From assembly GCA_949152475.1 (NCBI GenBank), contig OX424558.1, positions 40,478,751-40,542,750 of the forward strand: 64,000 bases of DNA. The letters are read 5' to 3'. The translations under genes were made by a program, and so were the position numbers. This DNA comes from Terebella lapidaria. Lineage: Eukaryota > Annelida > Polychaeta > Terebellida > Terebellidae. Positions 24,165 through 33,867 of the stretch are shown one piece after another. Every line of letters starts with the position of its first letter. Position 1 is the stretch's first letter. The notes below the pieces were generated by a model that worked only from the letters and a program-made list of their open reading frames with translations, ran no database searches and was not told the origin of the DNA.

Positions 24165-24899
24165 TGTAAAGTTATTGACTACCGTCCGCTCTTCGGGATC
24201 CTCGAGGATAGTCCTCTCTCATCCGAGTCCTTGCGGACGCGCATCCGCTATTCCGGATCCTCGCGGCAGGGCCGCTCACCGGAGGTCGCGGCGGACACGG
24301 TAACTACTTCATCATTAACGGTAACCAGGTAACAGCCCACCCGACACTCCCAGGCCTACGGACACCGTTCAGAAACTAGTTCATCCCTACGGTGTTAACT
24401 GGCGGGGCCTGGCGAGCCGCGGTCTGCCTCGGGGACGGAACCCCGTACAGTCCGACATGCTGGCCAGAGCCTCTGTCACATGTCCCGGGAAGGGAGAGAG
24501 CTGGCGATCCACAGGGCCGAAGGCCCCCGAGTCAGCAACTCGTCTCTCCCAGCCCGGGCCTCCCCACGGAAATCGTCCCCAGGGCTCTAGGAGCCCACTA
24601 CTCAGACCCAGGGAACACAAAGCTCATGGCGAGCCTCGTGTGCGTCCTAGTCTCGATCTTGGACAATCTCCTCGAACGAGTCGCTTCCAGTGTATATATA
24701 ATACACCAGAAACTGTAGGGCGCACGCGAGGTTAAATCGATCCATTGTTATAGTTTACTGGAGCGTAAATTACAATACGTCGCCGTGGCAACGCACGCTC
24801 GAACGGAGCATGTCAAAACAAGGCCAAGTACGAAAAGGCCACATAAATGGCATTTATGTTTACAAACACCTGCCGCGTGCTTAGGGCAAAATCGCCACA
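24165..24899 (-). mobile_element. 3' LTR of the minus-strand LTR retrotransposon (735 bp)
   Basis: It starts TGTAAAGTTATTGACTACCG and ends …AAAATCGCCACA, the TG…CA boundary typical of LTRs. It matches the other LTR over the full 735 bp with about two differences seen by eye (GCGGCAGG/GCAGCAGG and TTAACGG/TTAATGG). CCCA precedes it (24,161-24,164). A TATATATA core lies at 24,693-24,700. Confidence 0.96.
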
Positions 24900-24912
24900 T
24901 TACCCCCTTCTT
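24900..24912 (-). promoter_or_regulatory. Polypurine tract (plus-strand primer)
   Basis: On the element's coding strand the sequence abutting the 3' LTR is AAGAAGGGGGTAA. A purine run ending a few bases before the LTR is the expected second-strand DNA primer. Confidence 0.8.
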
Positions 24913-25424
24913 ACAATGTTGGTCCCCAACATGTTCCGCCCGCGCCCAAAATGCTCGAAACCCGACGAAGGCTTCGCATGGCGGGGGCCGGAAGAAGGCA
25001 AGATGGCAACGCCCGGAAGTCACGGCGCAAACACTAGGACTTTAAGAGTCCCTTTTGGAAGAATGGGGAACTACCCCCGGACTTACGGAGTAAACTATAA
25101 CGCGCTTTGCAATTTTGAATAAACCCTCATAAACAAGCTAAAATTTTGACCGAGGTGGTCCAAAACCGTGTGATGACCTTGAAAGGTCATCCATTATAAA
25201 AGGACGGTGTGTCGAGTCTTTGGAATATCTTTAAGGTTAGACTTTAAATTTAGAAATTTTGTAAAACGACACACCGAGTGATCAAAAGTGATAGTACCTC
25301 TAAAATGTTGCCGACCGCCCTGCCGGCCGGCTCCTCAGATCCGCAGAACGGGTCTGAGGCAGGGCGGAGCCGCGGGAGCGACTCCGGCACGCCGCCGCAC
25401 ACGTGCAGCGACGAGGCTAGTACC
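24913..25424 (-). other. Non-coding 3' region of the LTR element
   Basis: About 510 bp between the stop of the 3' reading frame and the polypurine tract. I see no domain. GC content falls towards the genome average near 25,100-25,270. Confidence 0.6.
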
Positions 25425-28400
25425 CTAGCCTTCCTCCGTTGTCATCGGCTCCTCATCCGTGCCGCCTGTCTTGGGGTCTGGCGGCGGTGACGGGTCCCTA
25501 CGCCGCGGACGCAGCGGAGCCGGCATAGTGAAAGCCGGCTGCACGGGCGGATGAGGCAGGCCCGGTGGAGCTTGCACGGGCTTTTGTGGTGAGCCCTGCA
25601 ATCCGGGTCCTGACGGAGCCATCACGACGGAGGCCGGTAGAGAGGTCGCGCCGAGATCGGCAATGGCGCGGAACATCTCCACCGTATCGCGGGTGCGCTG
25701 TGGACCAGCCGTCCGTTCTCCCCACACCTGAACTAGGTATGGGTAGATGGCCAGCTCCAAAGCGGCATCCGCGCGCCGGAGAGCCGCCTGGTTCAGGGCG
25801 GACGACTCGGGGTCATCGACGCCCTGGAGTAGGCGAGTCCGAGCGGCCTCGGCTTCGTCAAGACGACGCCGTAGCTGCTCATTCTCAGCCTCCAGGTGCT
25901 CCATCCGTGCGGCTACCTCTGGGGCGGGGGCGGACGCCCCGGACTGCTCGGCAAGAGCGGCGGTCCGACCCTGGTCGAACGCGCGCCGCTCAATGACGGC
26001 CGACAAAGTCCGGTAGCTCTCTAGGCTCCGCCGGGTGCCTTCCATGAGGCCCTGGTCGTATGCGAGATCGCATGCGACACGGGAGGCCTCGGCGCGGCAC
26101 CGGCTGAACCGATCCAGAGAGCTGTCCATCTCCGCCACAAGGTACTCCGCCGCTCGGGTGAGTCGACCACGCTGGGGGTGATCCCAGGGGTGCTCCTCCC
26201 GAGCGCGGACCAACGCGGCTACACCTGCGGACCCCAAGTCACGAATGGCTCGGGGCACCGGCAGGTTCACCAACGCCGGATCACCGGGGATCCGGTCCAT
26301 ACCATCGCGACGATGGCCGACCGCCTGGCCTACAGACTCGCGGAAAGTCTCGTAGACGCTGGCGGTCGTGGGACCGAGCCTCCGGCGTACGTCCGCCGTG
26401 GCATCGAGGGGGTCCAAGTCCAGGGAGGCGGTGCTTTGCCACCCTGCGGACGTCCCCTCAACTACCAACGAGGACGCGGACGCCGACCTCGTGAGAGGTG
26501 CCGCACGTCCGCTACTGCTCGCAACAGAGGGAGTCACGTGTGGAGTCCTTGGCGGGACCACCGACGCGGTACTCGAGGAGGCGGAGGTGTCTGCCACCAC
26601 CCGTCCCTCAGACGGACCCGCGGGTACCGTCACCTCGAGCAAGCCCGGGTAGTCCTCCTGAGTCAGCGCACCCGGAGACTGCAGGGGCGTCGTCCCGGCC
26701 GGAGCCTTTCCGGCGGACGAGCTTTTTCCCTGAGTCTTCGGCTGGGGGCGCGGCTTAGGAGTAGCCACTCGTGTCTTGGCCGCGATCTGCGGCATCTCCG
26801 ACACGATCATGGTCACCCGGTGCCGTTCTTCACCGGCCTGGATCACCGGCGGTTCACGGACAGCCTCTGCTACTGTCTGGGCGGCTTCCGCCGCCTGGAA
26901 CTCCGCCGGGGTCTGGCCCATTGTCGCCGTCAGGCGAGCGGTGTAGCTCGAGCCCGCGGACACAACGCCAGACTCCTTCCAGGCATCGTCCATGATGCGC
27001 TGTGCAAAGCGCCATGGACCCCAGTGAAAGAATCGGTGATTCGCCGTCCCTGACGTAGTCATGAACGACGCCACCCTCGGTGGTATGTATCCATAATTGA
27101 ATACAGGCCCCACTTCATTTCCAACGATATGAAGTCCCTCACCGCGGTGTGCACCCGAGCGGTGATCATTTAGGGCCTCTAAACTGGCGAAATATCGTTG
27201 CTGAGGGGTGCCGGAGTAGCACCTCTTGCAAACGAACATTTGCATCCAGGGGTAGTGGTACCCCGCAATATGTCGACTCAAGTGGTCGTAGGTAGGATAC
27301 CTACGATCCCGATTGAGCGCACGGTGCGGGTCCTCATACCCGTCCAGGGATTCCGGACAGAGTTGGCATATTACACCCGCCTCTGTCTCGGGCGGCAACC
27401 CGACACGCTCCTCGTCCGTGAGTGGACGAGGCCGTGTGAAAGGCGTGTCGGCCGCCGCGCCGGCCGCCGCTGTGCGGCGTCCCTGCGGATCCCTGCCATA
27501 GCGCGGGAGGAACATGTGTCCCTGACGGACTCCAGGGAGTTCGGGGCCCATTTCGGCCCGCAGCCTCTGGATAGAGGGCTGCTCCGAGGACGACCGTTTC
27601 TTCTTTTTGGCCGCCCCCGAACGATTCTCCGACCTGGTTTGTCGGGGCACACTCTTCCCGCGTGGGGGCGTGGCCCTCTGTTGCTGCGCAACGAAGGCCC
27701 GCGCTCCCGCTTCCAGTGCGGCGTCAGACAGGTGGACCCCGTCTTGCTCCGCGCGCTTCCGGAGGAGTTCTAAACGGAGATCTCCCTCCTTCGGCACGGG
27801 ACGCCCTCTGTCCACTGGGCTTGACCCCACCTCCGCAGCTCCGGTAGGTTTCTTAGTACCGGAGGAAGAGGAAGAGGAGGTTCCTTTCGGTGCCTGGACA
27901 GGCACCCGCTTACAGGAACCTCCCGCGCCTGGGCCGGATCCCGCGGAGGCGCCGCCCGCACCAGATCCCGAGGGATTAGGCGTCTTGGCGACTCCGGGTT
28001 TGGCGGAGGACCCTTTCTGGCCGCCCGGCTTAGGCGCCAGTGGTTTAGGTCCTCCGGACTTCCAGCTCTTGCTGGGCTCTCCACTGCTTTTGGGCAATCT
28101 CCCGGGCTCGACGGCGAGTACGCCTAGAGACGGGCGATGTAAACCCGTCATCTCGGTTCTCGGTCTCCTTCGAGCCAGACTCCTGTTCCTGAGGCGGCGC
28201 TTGGGATGCGGCTTCCTCAGCCGCGTCAACCTGCTCCGCCCAAGTCCCAGGGGCCTTCTGGTCGTGCGGACCAGACTCCGCAGGTGCGGACACCGAGGAG
28301 TTCTCGGCGGAACCGGTGTCCGGACGGCTACGGCCATCCGGACGGGTTTCCGCACGAGTACTCTCATCCGGGCCCAGAGACGCAAGCATCTCCGAGGACG

Positions 28401-28740
28401 GGTGCAACTCAATGTCCACACTAGCAAGTCCCGCACCACCGCAGTCCATCACCTCTTCCATACGAGAAAAAGTGGACGGATCTAAGAGTAGCTCGGCGCC
28501 TGCCGTGGCCGAGTCACTCTCTGCGGGGCGGTCCTCCGCGACCTCGCTCTCAGACTCGGTTCCTGTGTAAGAACCGGAGCTGGAGCTGGATTCCTCAGAA
28601 CCCACATAGGCTCCCCGAGGGATGTCCTCGCGGTCATCCTCCTCGGGCCTAGACTGGGGTCTCGAGTACGAATTACCGCGCTCAAGAAACCCCTCTTCCC
28701 TCCCTTCATCACCTCCCCAGCCGTCACTTGACTCTGACAT
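25425..28740 (-). CDS. Unrecognised ~1,100-aa 3' reading frame of the LTR element (zinc fingers, coiled coil)
   Basis: It occupies the place of integrase/env. Frame A begins at ATG 28,740 (MSESSDGWGG), is acidic and Ser-rich and stops at 28,045-28,047. Frame B, shifted +1, continues without a stop to 25,425. Fused they give about 1,100 residues. Frame B shows a Lys/Pro/Ser/Gly-rich linker, a KKKKR cluster (possible nuclear signal), then two C2H2-like fingers at 27,147-27,368: CQLC…H-x3-H and CKRC…H-x4-H. Further on are a Pro/Ser region, an Ala/Arg-rich helical region and a leucine-rich coiled coil (MEHLEAENEQLRRRLDEAE). There is no integrase HHCC or DDE, no RNase H and no membrane segment. 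The high GC content matches gag and pol, so it belongs to the element. Expression could need a +1 shift at ACC-UAA-A, splicing, or repair of an indel. Nucleic-acid binding is inference. Confidence 0.7.
27147..27368 (-). other. Tandem C2H2-type zinc fingers in the 3' reading frame
   Basis: Finger 1 has CQLC and then YDHLSRHIAGYH (H-x3-H). Finger 2 has CKRC followed 18 residues later by DHRSGAH (H-x4-H). Spacings fit zinc-binding C2H2 folds, with a long loop in finger 1. This is unlike the CCHC knuckle found in the same element's gag. Confidence 0.7.
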
Positions 28741-28743
28741 CAA

Positions 28744-29075
28744 GCGCTCTAATCACTCTAAACACTGGGAGTCAGATCCGCAGATCCGTCTCCACCAGTG
28801 TCGAGCGCTTGAATGACGAGAAGGTGTCGAGTTACATCGATTAAAGGCATCAAGTGTTGGCAGTTATACTGCACACGCATCGTATGACGCGTTCCAGTGG
28901 AAACGTCTATTCACTGCATCTACCCGATCGACAGACAAAAGGACGTTTTACATTCCCGCATTCCCATACACGCATCTCCCCCCGGTGACTCCTTTCGTGC
29001 CATGTATATGGGTGGCTTGTGTACACCTTTGCGGGGTCTGGTCTCACTCCGGTGCCCGTTACCATGAAGCTGTTA
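28744..29075 (-). other. Junction between truncated RT and the 3' reading frame
   Basis: About 330 bp with several stops in all minus-strand frames. It contains none of the expected RT thumb, RNase H or integrase sequence. It is either the scar of a deletion or the leader of the 3' frame. Confidence 0.65.
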
Positions 29076-30809
29076 TTACAGGATTTCCTGCGCGAATAGC
29101 TCGCACTTACTTGGCTTCAATTTAAGCCCTGCTCCGCGGATGCGATGGAGCACCATCTGGAGGTTGGTGAGGGTTTCCTCGAATGACCGGCCATACACGA
29201 CGACATCGTCGATGTAGACCATACATCGCTTCCAGAGGAACCCTTTAAGTACCATCTCCATGAGGCGCTCGAACGTCGCTGGTGCGTTACAGAGCCCGAA
29301 CGGCATTACCTTGAATTGGTAGAGCCCGTTCTTGGTAACGAAGGCAGTCTTCGCCCGATCACTCTCCTCCATCTCCACCTGCCAATACCCGGAGGCCAGA
29401 TCCAGAGCACAGAAATAGTGCGACCCGGCCAGGGCATCGAAGGTATCCTCAATGTGCGGGAGAGGATATGAGTCCTTCCGCGTGGCATCGTTGAGTTTCC
29501 GATAGTCCACGCAGAACCTCCACGAGCCGTCCTTCTTCTTCACCATAACCACCGGACTGGCCCAAGGGCTGTCACTGGGTTCGATGATGTCCAAGTCGAG
29601 CATCTTTTGCACCTCCTGGTCTATGACCTCTTGGTGCACTATTGCTGCCCGACGAAGACGCTGCTTGAGAGGACGCTCGTCCACGAGGTCGATGCGGTGC
29701 TTGGCGACGTCAGTCTTGCCAACCGCACCATCAGGACCCATGAACACATCCGCATACTGCCGCAGCAGTCTGCGGAGCGCTTGGCGCTGCTCTTCATCCA
29801 ACCGGTCCTTCGGAACCCGAGATTCCAAATAGTCCGGCAGGGTGAACGGGTCATCTCCGGCGGCCGCCGCCGCGCACGCAGCGCGGCAGACAGGATCGTC
29901 GGGGAGGACACGACTCGAAGCCGCGGGAATAGCAGTAGCTGCTATGCATCCGCGCTTCAGTACAATCGGAGCATCCGTAGGATTCACCACGAGGATGGGC
30001 ATCGCGCGGGGGTTGGACATGACCAGGGCCCCACCCAGCACGAGCCCAGTTCCTGCGGCGAAACTGCTCACGGGTTGCACTATACACGGTCGACCATCGA
30101 GGGGCATGCGGGGACGCCGCGGCCTCGTCTCGATGATCATCTCACTCATCGGCGGCACTACTACAGTGCGCGATGTCCGCATCTGGAATGAATGCATCGG
30201 GCCCGAGCGGAAGAGGAAGTGTGTGTCCTCTCCCATCCGGAACTCGCCAGCGCTAAAGTTGGCAATCACCCGGTGGACCCGTAGGAAATTCATCCCAATT
30301 ATCCCGGCCGCTCCGATATCCGCCACGATCGCCTCTGTCAGATACACCTTGTCCCCAAGGGTAATAGGCAGATCGATGATACCATGGATACGGATGCGGT
30401 TGTCTCCCGCTCCGTAGAGCTTGTACGGTCCGGGATCTCGCAACTCGAGGTTGCGGAGTGCGGGCTCCTTCCTAAACGTTCCGGCGGCCACGAGGGTCAC
30501 CTCCGAGCCTGAGTCTATGAGGAACCGGACCGGCTCCCGTCCGAAGGACAGGGGCAGGTACCAGCAGGGGTCCCTCACCAGCGCGCAGGTCGGGCGATAC
30601 CTTTCGCACGCGCTGGGCTCATCTACGGAGTCCTCGCCATCCGCCTCAGCCGCGGAGGAGCTAGACTGGTCTCCAAGGACTACTTCCGGAGAAGTCATAT
30701 CTACTTGGGGTCCGTCCTGCTCATCAGCGGGTGGGGCGGCATCGTTTGCCACCGAACAACTATCCCCGGACGCAGTGTTGGTCGCCACCACGTCCGGATC
30801 TAGTTTCCC
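29076..30809 (-). CDS. pol: Truncated pol: aspartic protease and reverse transcriptase palm, no RNase H or integrase
   Basis: The frame is open from about 31,088 but is entered by a -1 shift at 30,803-30,809, giving roughly 575 residues. After an acidic linker comes a retropepsin (FLIDSGSEVTLV with catalytic DSG; IIGMNFL near its end). Reverse transcriptase follows with SPWASPVVMVKKKDG, DLASGYWQ, MPFGLCNAPATF and the catalytic YIDDVV. This order and wording fit metazoan Ty3/gypsy pol. Two consecutive TAA codons (29,073-29,078) stop it just after KPSKCELFAQEIL, where the RT thumb should begin. RNase H and integrase, normally several hundred residues more, are absent from the element. The copy cannot complete retrotransposition alone, yet gag, protease and RT frames are open, pointing to mobilisation in trans. 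Confidence 0.88.
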   Translation of the reverse strand, partial: GKLDPDVVATNTASGDSCSVANDAAPPADEQDGPQVDMTSPEVVLGDQSSSSAAEADGEDSVDEPSACERYRPTCALVRDPCWYLPLSFGREPVRFLIDSGSEVTLVAAGTFRKEPALRNLELRDPGPYKLYGAGDNRIRIHGIIDLPITLGDKVYLTEAIVADIGAAGIIGMNFLRVHRVIANFSAGEFRMGEDTHFLFRSGPMHSFQMRTSRTVVVPPMSEMIIETRPRRPRMPLDGRPCIVQPVSSFAAGTGLVLGGALVMSNPRAMPILVVNPTDAPIVLKRGCIAATAIPAASSRVLPDDPVCRAACAAAAAGDDPFTLPDYLESRVPKDRLDEEQRQALRRLLRQYADVFMGPDGAVGKTDVAKHRIDLVDERPLKQRLRRAAIVHQEVIDQEVQKMLDLDIIEPSDSPWASPVVMVKKKDGSWRFCVDYRKLNDATRKDSYPLPHIEDTFDALAGSHYFCALDLASGYWQVEMEESDRAKTAFVTKNGLYQFKVMPFGLCNAPATFERLMEMVLKGFLWKRCMVYIDDVVVYGRSFEETLTNLQMVLHRIRGAGLKLKPSKCELFAQEIL

Positions 30810-33016
30810 TGTCGCGGGTTCCGATTCTGCTGTCCCGGAGGACCAGACCGGAAGGAATTCCTCCGTTGCGGGCCAGGGAGAGCTCCCTGGTATCCGCGCG
30901 ACCGCAGGCGTTCCAACAACTCCGGACACTTCAGCCAAAAGTGTCCCTGCTTTCCGCAGAAGTAGCAGGGACGGTTTTGAGCTGGTCCGGAAGTGAACGC
31001 GCAACATTCTGCGGCTCCCGGAGCTTCGAGCCCGGCGCAGTGCGCAATCATCTGCGCGGCGCCGAGGTCGTATTCCTCTATGTCGCACTCGTCTGAAGGC
31101 GAGCGCGGCGCGGCGACCGGTGCCGCATGTGCGGGCGCTCCTGTAGAGGGTGCCGGCGCACTAACCCACTGCTGGGTAGGTTCCCTGGCGGGTTTCCGGA
31201 CGACCGGTTCCTGCCACGGGGTTACCTGCGATGCCTTGACCGGAGGAGGAGTCGCCGCCTGCGCGGGTACAGCCGAGGCCGGAGCCGAGGCTGGAGGCAA
31301 CTGTCTAGGACGGACAGCCATCTCGAGCGCAAGCGCGGAGTCTATCGCCTCCTCCATCGATCGCTTTTCATGGGTGGCCAGCCCGTACGCTAGGTGGTAA
31401 GGCTGGCCATCGATGAACTGATCGATCAGCATCGTCTCAAACCGTCTGGAGTCCATGTCCGGAAAAGCTCTCCGGCCGAGTATGCGTAAGCTGTACGCAT
31501 AGTCTGTCACGGACTCAGTCGGCTGGCGGATACGCGCCTTGAACTCTCGTTCAGACTGCCGCCGATTGGTCGTCGGCGGGAACAGCAGGCGAAGTTGACG
31601 AGCAACCTCGCCGAACGTCACTGTTCCCACCGGCAGACACGGCATCACGCGGAGAGCTTTCCCTTCCAGGCTCCCCGCGAGGACGTGTCCAGCTTCAGGC
31701 TGGGACCATCCTTCGTACACGGCGGTACGCCATACCTGGAGCAAGTAGTCCTCCAAGTCGGCGTTATCCCCGTTGAACCGTTTCCGCCACGAAGAGTGGT
31801 CGGGCCCGTCATCGCGTTTGCTACGCGCCCGACGTGCGGTCCCGGCTCCGGGGTCGTCCGTGTACTGCGGCAAGTTCCGCGCGCTTCCTGCGCCTGCGGC
31901 GGAGTCTGCCGGAGCAAACATCGACGCCGCGGACATAGGAGCAGGGTAGCTCACGTTTGCCGCCGGGATCATTCCCGCTGAAAACCCACTCTGGCTAGGT
32001 GCGGGCGGGGCTCCCATCGAACCTACTGGGTAGGCTCCAGAAGGGGCGGCAAAGCTTGGGGCCGAAGCCGCCTATTGCCACTGCCCGTCCGACACACTGT
32101 ACGTGCCAGGGTAAGTCGGCCAAGCGGCTTGCGCTCCAACCGTCGGAACGGTCGACGCGGTTGCCAACGTGGTGCCTCCGAGCCGCGGGGCAGGCGCGGG
32201 TCCCATTGCGGGGGCCACCGGCGCCTGCGGACTCGGCAGGACTTGGGGAGGGGCTACTGGCCCAGACATCCCCGGACTTAGGGTGACCGACGGGTCAACG
32301 CTCGAATGCAGCTGATTCCGCTTGAACAGTACAAGCGCCTCGGATATCAGCCACCTCTCCCTCTCCGTCAAAGGCCCCGAGTTGCCTTGTGACAGCGGAG
32401 AAGGGGAGCGGTTCCGCCGGTCTGATCGTCCCTGATGGGGCGACCGGGCGCGGTCATAGCGCCCGAGGGGGGCCAGCTCGCCAAGTGCGTCGGTGAGCTG
32501 ATCCACCACACTGCCCGGTGCGGACCGACCAGAACCCATGCCGGAGGCTCGCGAGGGAGTCCACCCGGCCGGGTGCGGCATCTGGTATGACTGGTCCGCT
32601 CGTCCAGAAGGACCCGCATGCATTGGCGCTCGATTCCGGACGCTCGAAGGCGTCTTATGGAAGGGTGCCATTTGCCACGGATCTGTTCTGGGCACGGGCG
32701 GGCGCGGCGTAGAGCCGTTGCCAGCTCCACCCACCGCGCCTAACACGTCAAGGTCCGGCCTTGACGGCAACTCCTGCTGCGGCCCCGCGGGGCCCGACTC
32801 TACATCCGAAGACGGAGCCAGGGACGCCGGAGTCGTCTCCGCGGACGGGGTCTTGTCCACGGAGGTTTCCGCGCGTTCCTTCCGGCCACCGGAGTCGTCC
32901 GGAGACGTCTCACGGTGGCTGTCGCGCGACCGGGTGTGGTCCGCGACATTTCCACCCTTATCCCTCCCCTTGGGTTCATCGGCCTTATCTTTGGCCTTAT
33001 CTCTCTCTTTAGTCAT
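30800..33016 (-). CDS. gag: gag of the LTR element, interrupted by one in-frame UAG
   Basis: One frame runs from ATG 33,016 to TAG at 30,800-30,802 (738 codons) with a single internal UAG at 32,072-32,074. The first 314 residues are charged and then Pro/Ser-rich, with no known fold. The second part (Met at 32,017) contains a capsid-like helical region (SWRKRFNGDNADLEDYL, LFPPTTNRRQSEREFKARIRQ) typical of Ty3/gypsy gag. It ends with one CCHC knuckle, CYFCGKQGHFWLKC. Gag coats the RNA and forms the particle. The UAG may be a nonsense mutation (a CAG codon with one change) or a readthrough/reinitiation point; both sides stay open and in frame, which argues for very recent damage or tolerated readthrough. 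Confidence 0.82.
30803..30809 (-). promoter_or_regulatory. gag-pol -1 slippery heptamer GGGAAAC
   Basis: On the coding strand gag ends CAG-GGA-AAC-TAG. This places G-GGA-AAC, a canonical X-XXY-YYZ slippery heptamer, in the zero frame immediately before the stop. Slipping back one base continues AAA-CTA-GAT into pol, and pol is exactly in the -1 frame. Confidence 0.85.
32072..32074 (-). other. In-frame UAG within gag
   Basis: Codons CAA-TAG-GCG-GCT. The frame is open for 314 codons before it and 423 after it, and a Met codon lies 18 codons downstream of it. Confidence 0.85.
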
Positions 33017-33114
33017 TTTTCGAGACGTCCTTGAGGAGCGGGCGATCCCCAGGGACTAAGGAGGCTACAACGCTGTGACGGTAGGCTGCGATGGAACACT
33101 GTCGGACTGATCCT

Positions 33115-33127
33115 GGTCACGGCACCA
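33115..33127 (-). promoter_or_regulatory. Primer binding site complementary to tRNA-His
   Basis: One base inside the 5' LTR the coding strand reads TGGTGCCGTGACC. Twelve bases are complementary to the 3' end of animal tRNA-His (…GTCACGGCACCA, recalled from the family), and the match extends to about 16 of 18 bases. Confidence 0.8.
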
Positions 33128-33128
33128 A

Positions 33129-33863
33129 TGTAAAGTTATTGACTACCGTCCGCTCTTCGGGATCCTCGAGGATAGTCCTCTCTCATCCGAGTCCTTGCGG
33201 ACGCGCATCCGCTATTCCGGATCCTCGCAGCAGGGCCGCTCACCGGAGGTCGCGGCGGACACGGTAACTACTTCATCATTAATGGTAACCAGGTAACAGC
33301 CCACCCGACACTCCCAGGCCTACGGACACCGTTCAGAAACTAGTTCATCCCTACGGTGTTAACTGGCGGGGCCTGGCGAGCCGCGGTCTGCCTCGGGGAC
33401 GGAACCCCGTACAGTCCGACATGCTGGCCAGAGCCTCTGTCACATGTCCCGGGAAGGGAGAGAGCTGGCGATCCACAGGGCCGAAGGCCCCCGAGTCAGC
33501 AACTCGTCTCTCCCAGCCCGGGCCTCCCCACGGAAATCGTCCCCAGGGCTCTAGGAGCCCACTACTCAGACCCAGGGAACACAAAGCTCATGGCGAGCCT
33601 CGTGTGCGTCCTAGTCTCGATCTTGGACAATCTCCTCGAACGAGTCGCTTCCAGTGTATATATAATACACCAGAAACTGTAGGGCGCACGCGAGGTTAAA
33701 TCGATCCATTGTTATAGTTTACTGGAGCGTAAATTACAATACGTCGCCGTGGCAACGCACGCTCGAACGGAGCATGTCAAAACAAGGCCAAGTACGAAAA
33801 GGCCACATAAATGGCATTTATGTTTACAAACACCTGCCGCGTGCTTAGGGCAAAATCGCCACA
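33129..33863 (-). mobile_element. 5' LTR of the minus-strand LTR retrotransposon (735 bp)
   Basis: Same length and ends as the LTR at 24,165. Relative to the element it carries TATATATA (33,657-33,664) about 200 bp from the outer edge, a plausible promoter core. The flanking CCCA at 33,864-33,867 completes the target duplication. Confidence 0.96.
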
Positions 33864-33867
33864 CCCA

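Larger units (their letters stand above)
24165..33863 (-). mobile_element. Ty3/gypsy-type LTR retrotransposon, 9,699 bp, lacking RNase H and integrase
   Basis: Order on the minus strand: LTR, tRNA-His primer site, gag with CCHC knuckle, -1 frameshift site, protease, partial reverse transcriptase, a long unrecognised zinc-finger frame, polypurine tract, LTR. The ends, target duplication and almost identical LTRs show a single recent insertion. The interior is far richer in GC and CpG than the flanks. It landed about 150 bp downstream of the presumed CDK inhibitor 3' UTR, in the opposite orientation. Confidence 0.93.

Noticed and set aside
24387..24735. Identical frames in both LTRs (77-108 codons)
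   Set aside because: Present in both LTRs simply because the LTRs are copies; no domain and no conservation beyond the DNA repeat.
26178..28485. Plus-strand frames of 190-290 codons opposite the 3' gene of the LTR element
   Set aside because: They are shadows of a GC-rich minus-strand frame, with Arg/Pro-rich low-complexity translations and no motifs.
25425..28740. Envelope gene in the 3' part of the LTR element
   Set aside because: No signal peptide, membrane segment or cysteine/glycosylation pattern; instead zinc fingers and a coiled coil.
29584..31981. Plus-strand frames opposite pol and gag
   Set aside because: Antisense shadows; the minus strand carries protease, RT and zinc-knuckle motifs.
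33115..33127. Possible tRNA gene fragment
   Set aside because: Only the 3'-terminal 13 bases match; its place beside the LTR identifies it as a primer binding site.
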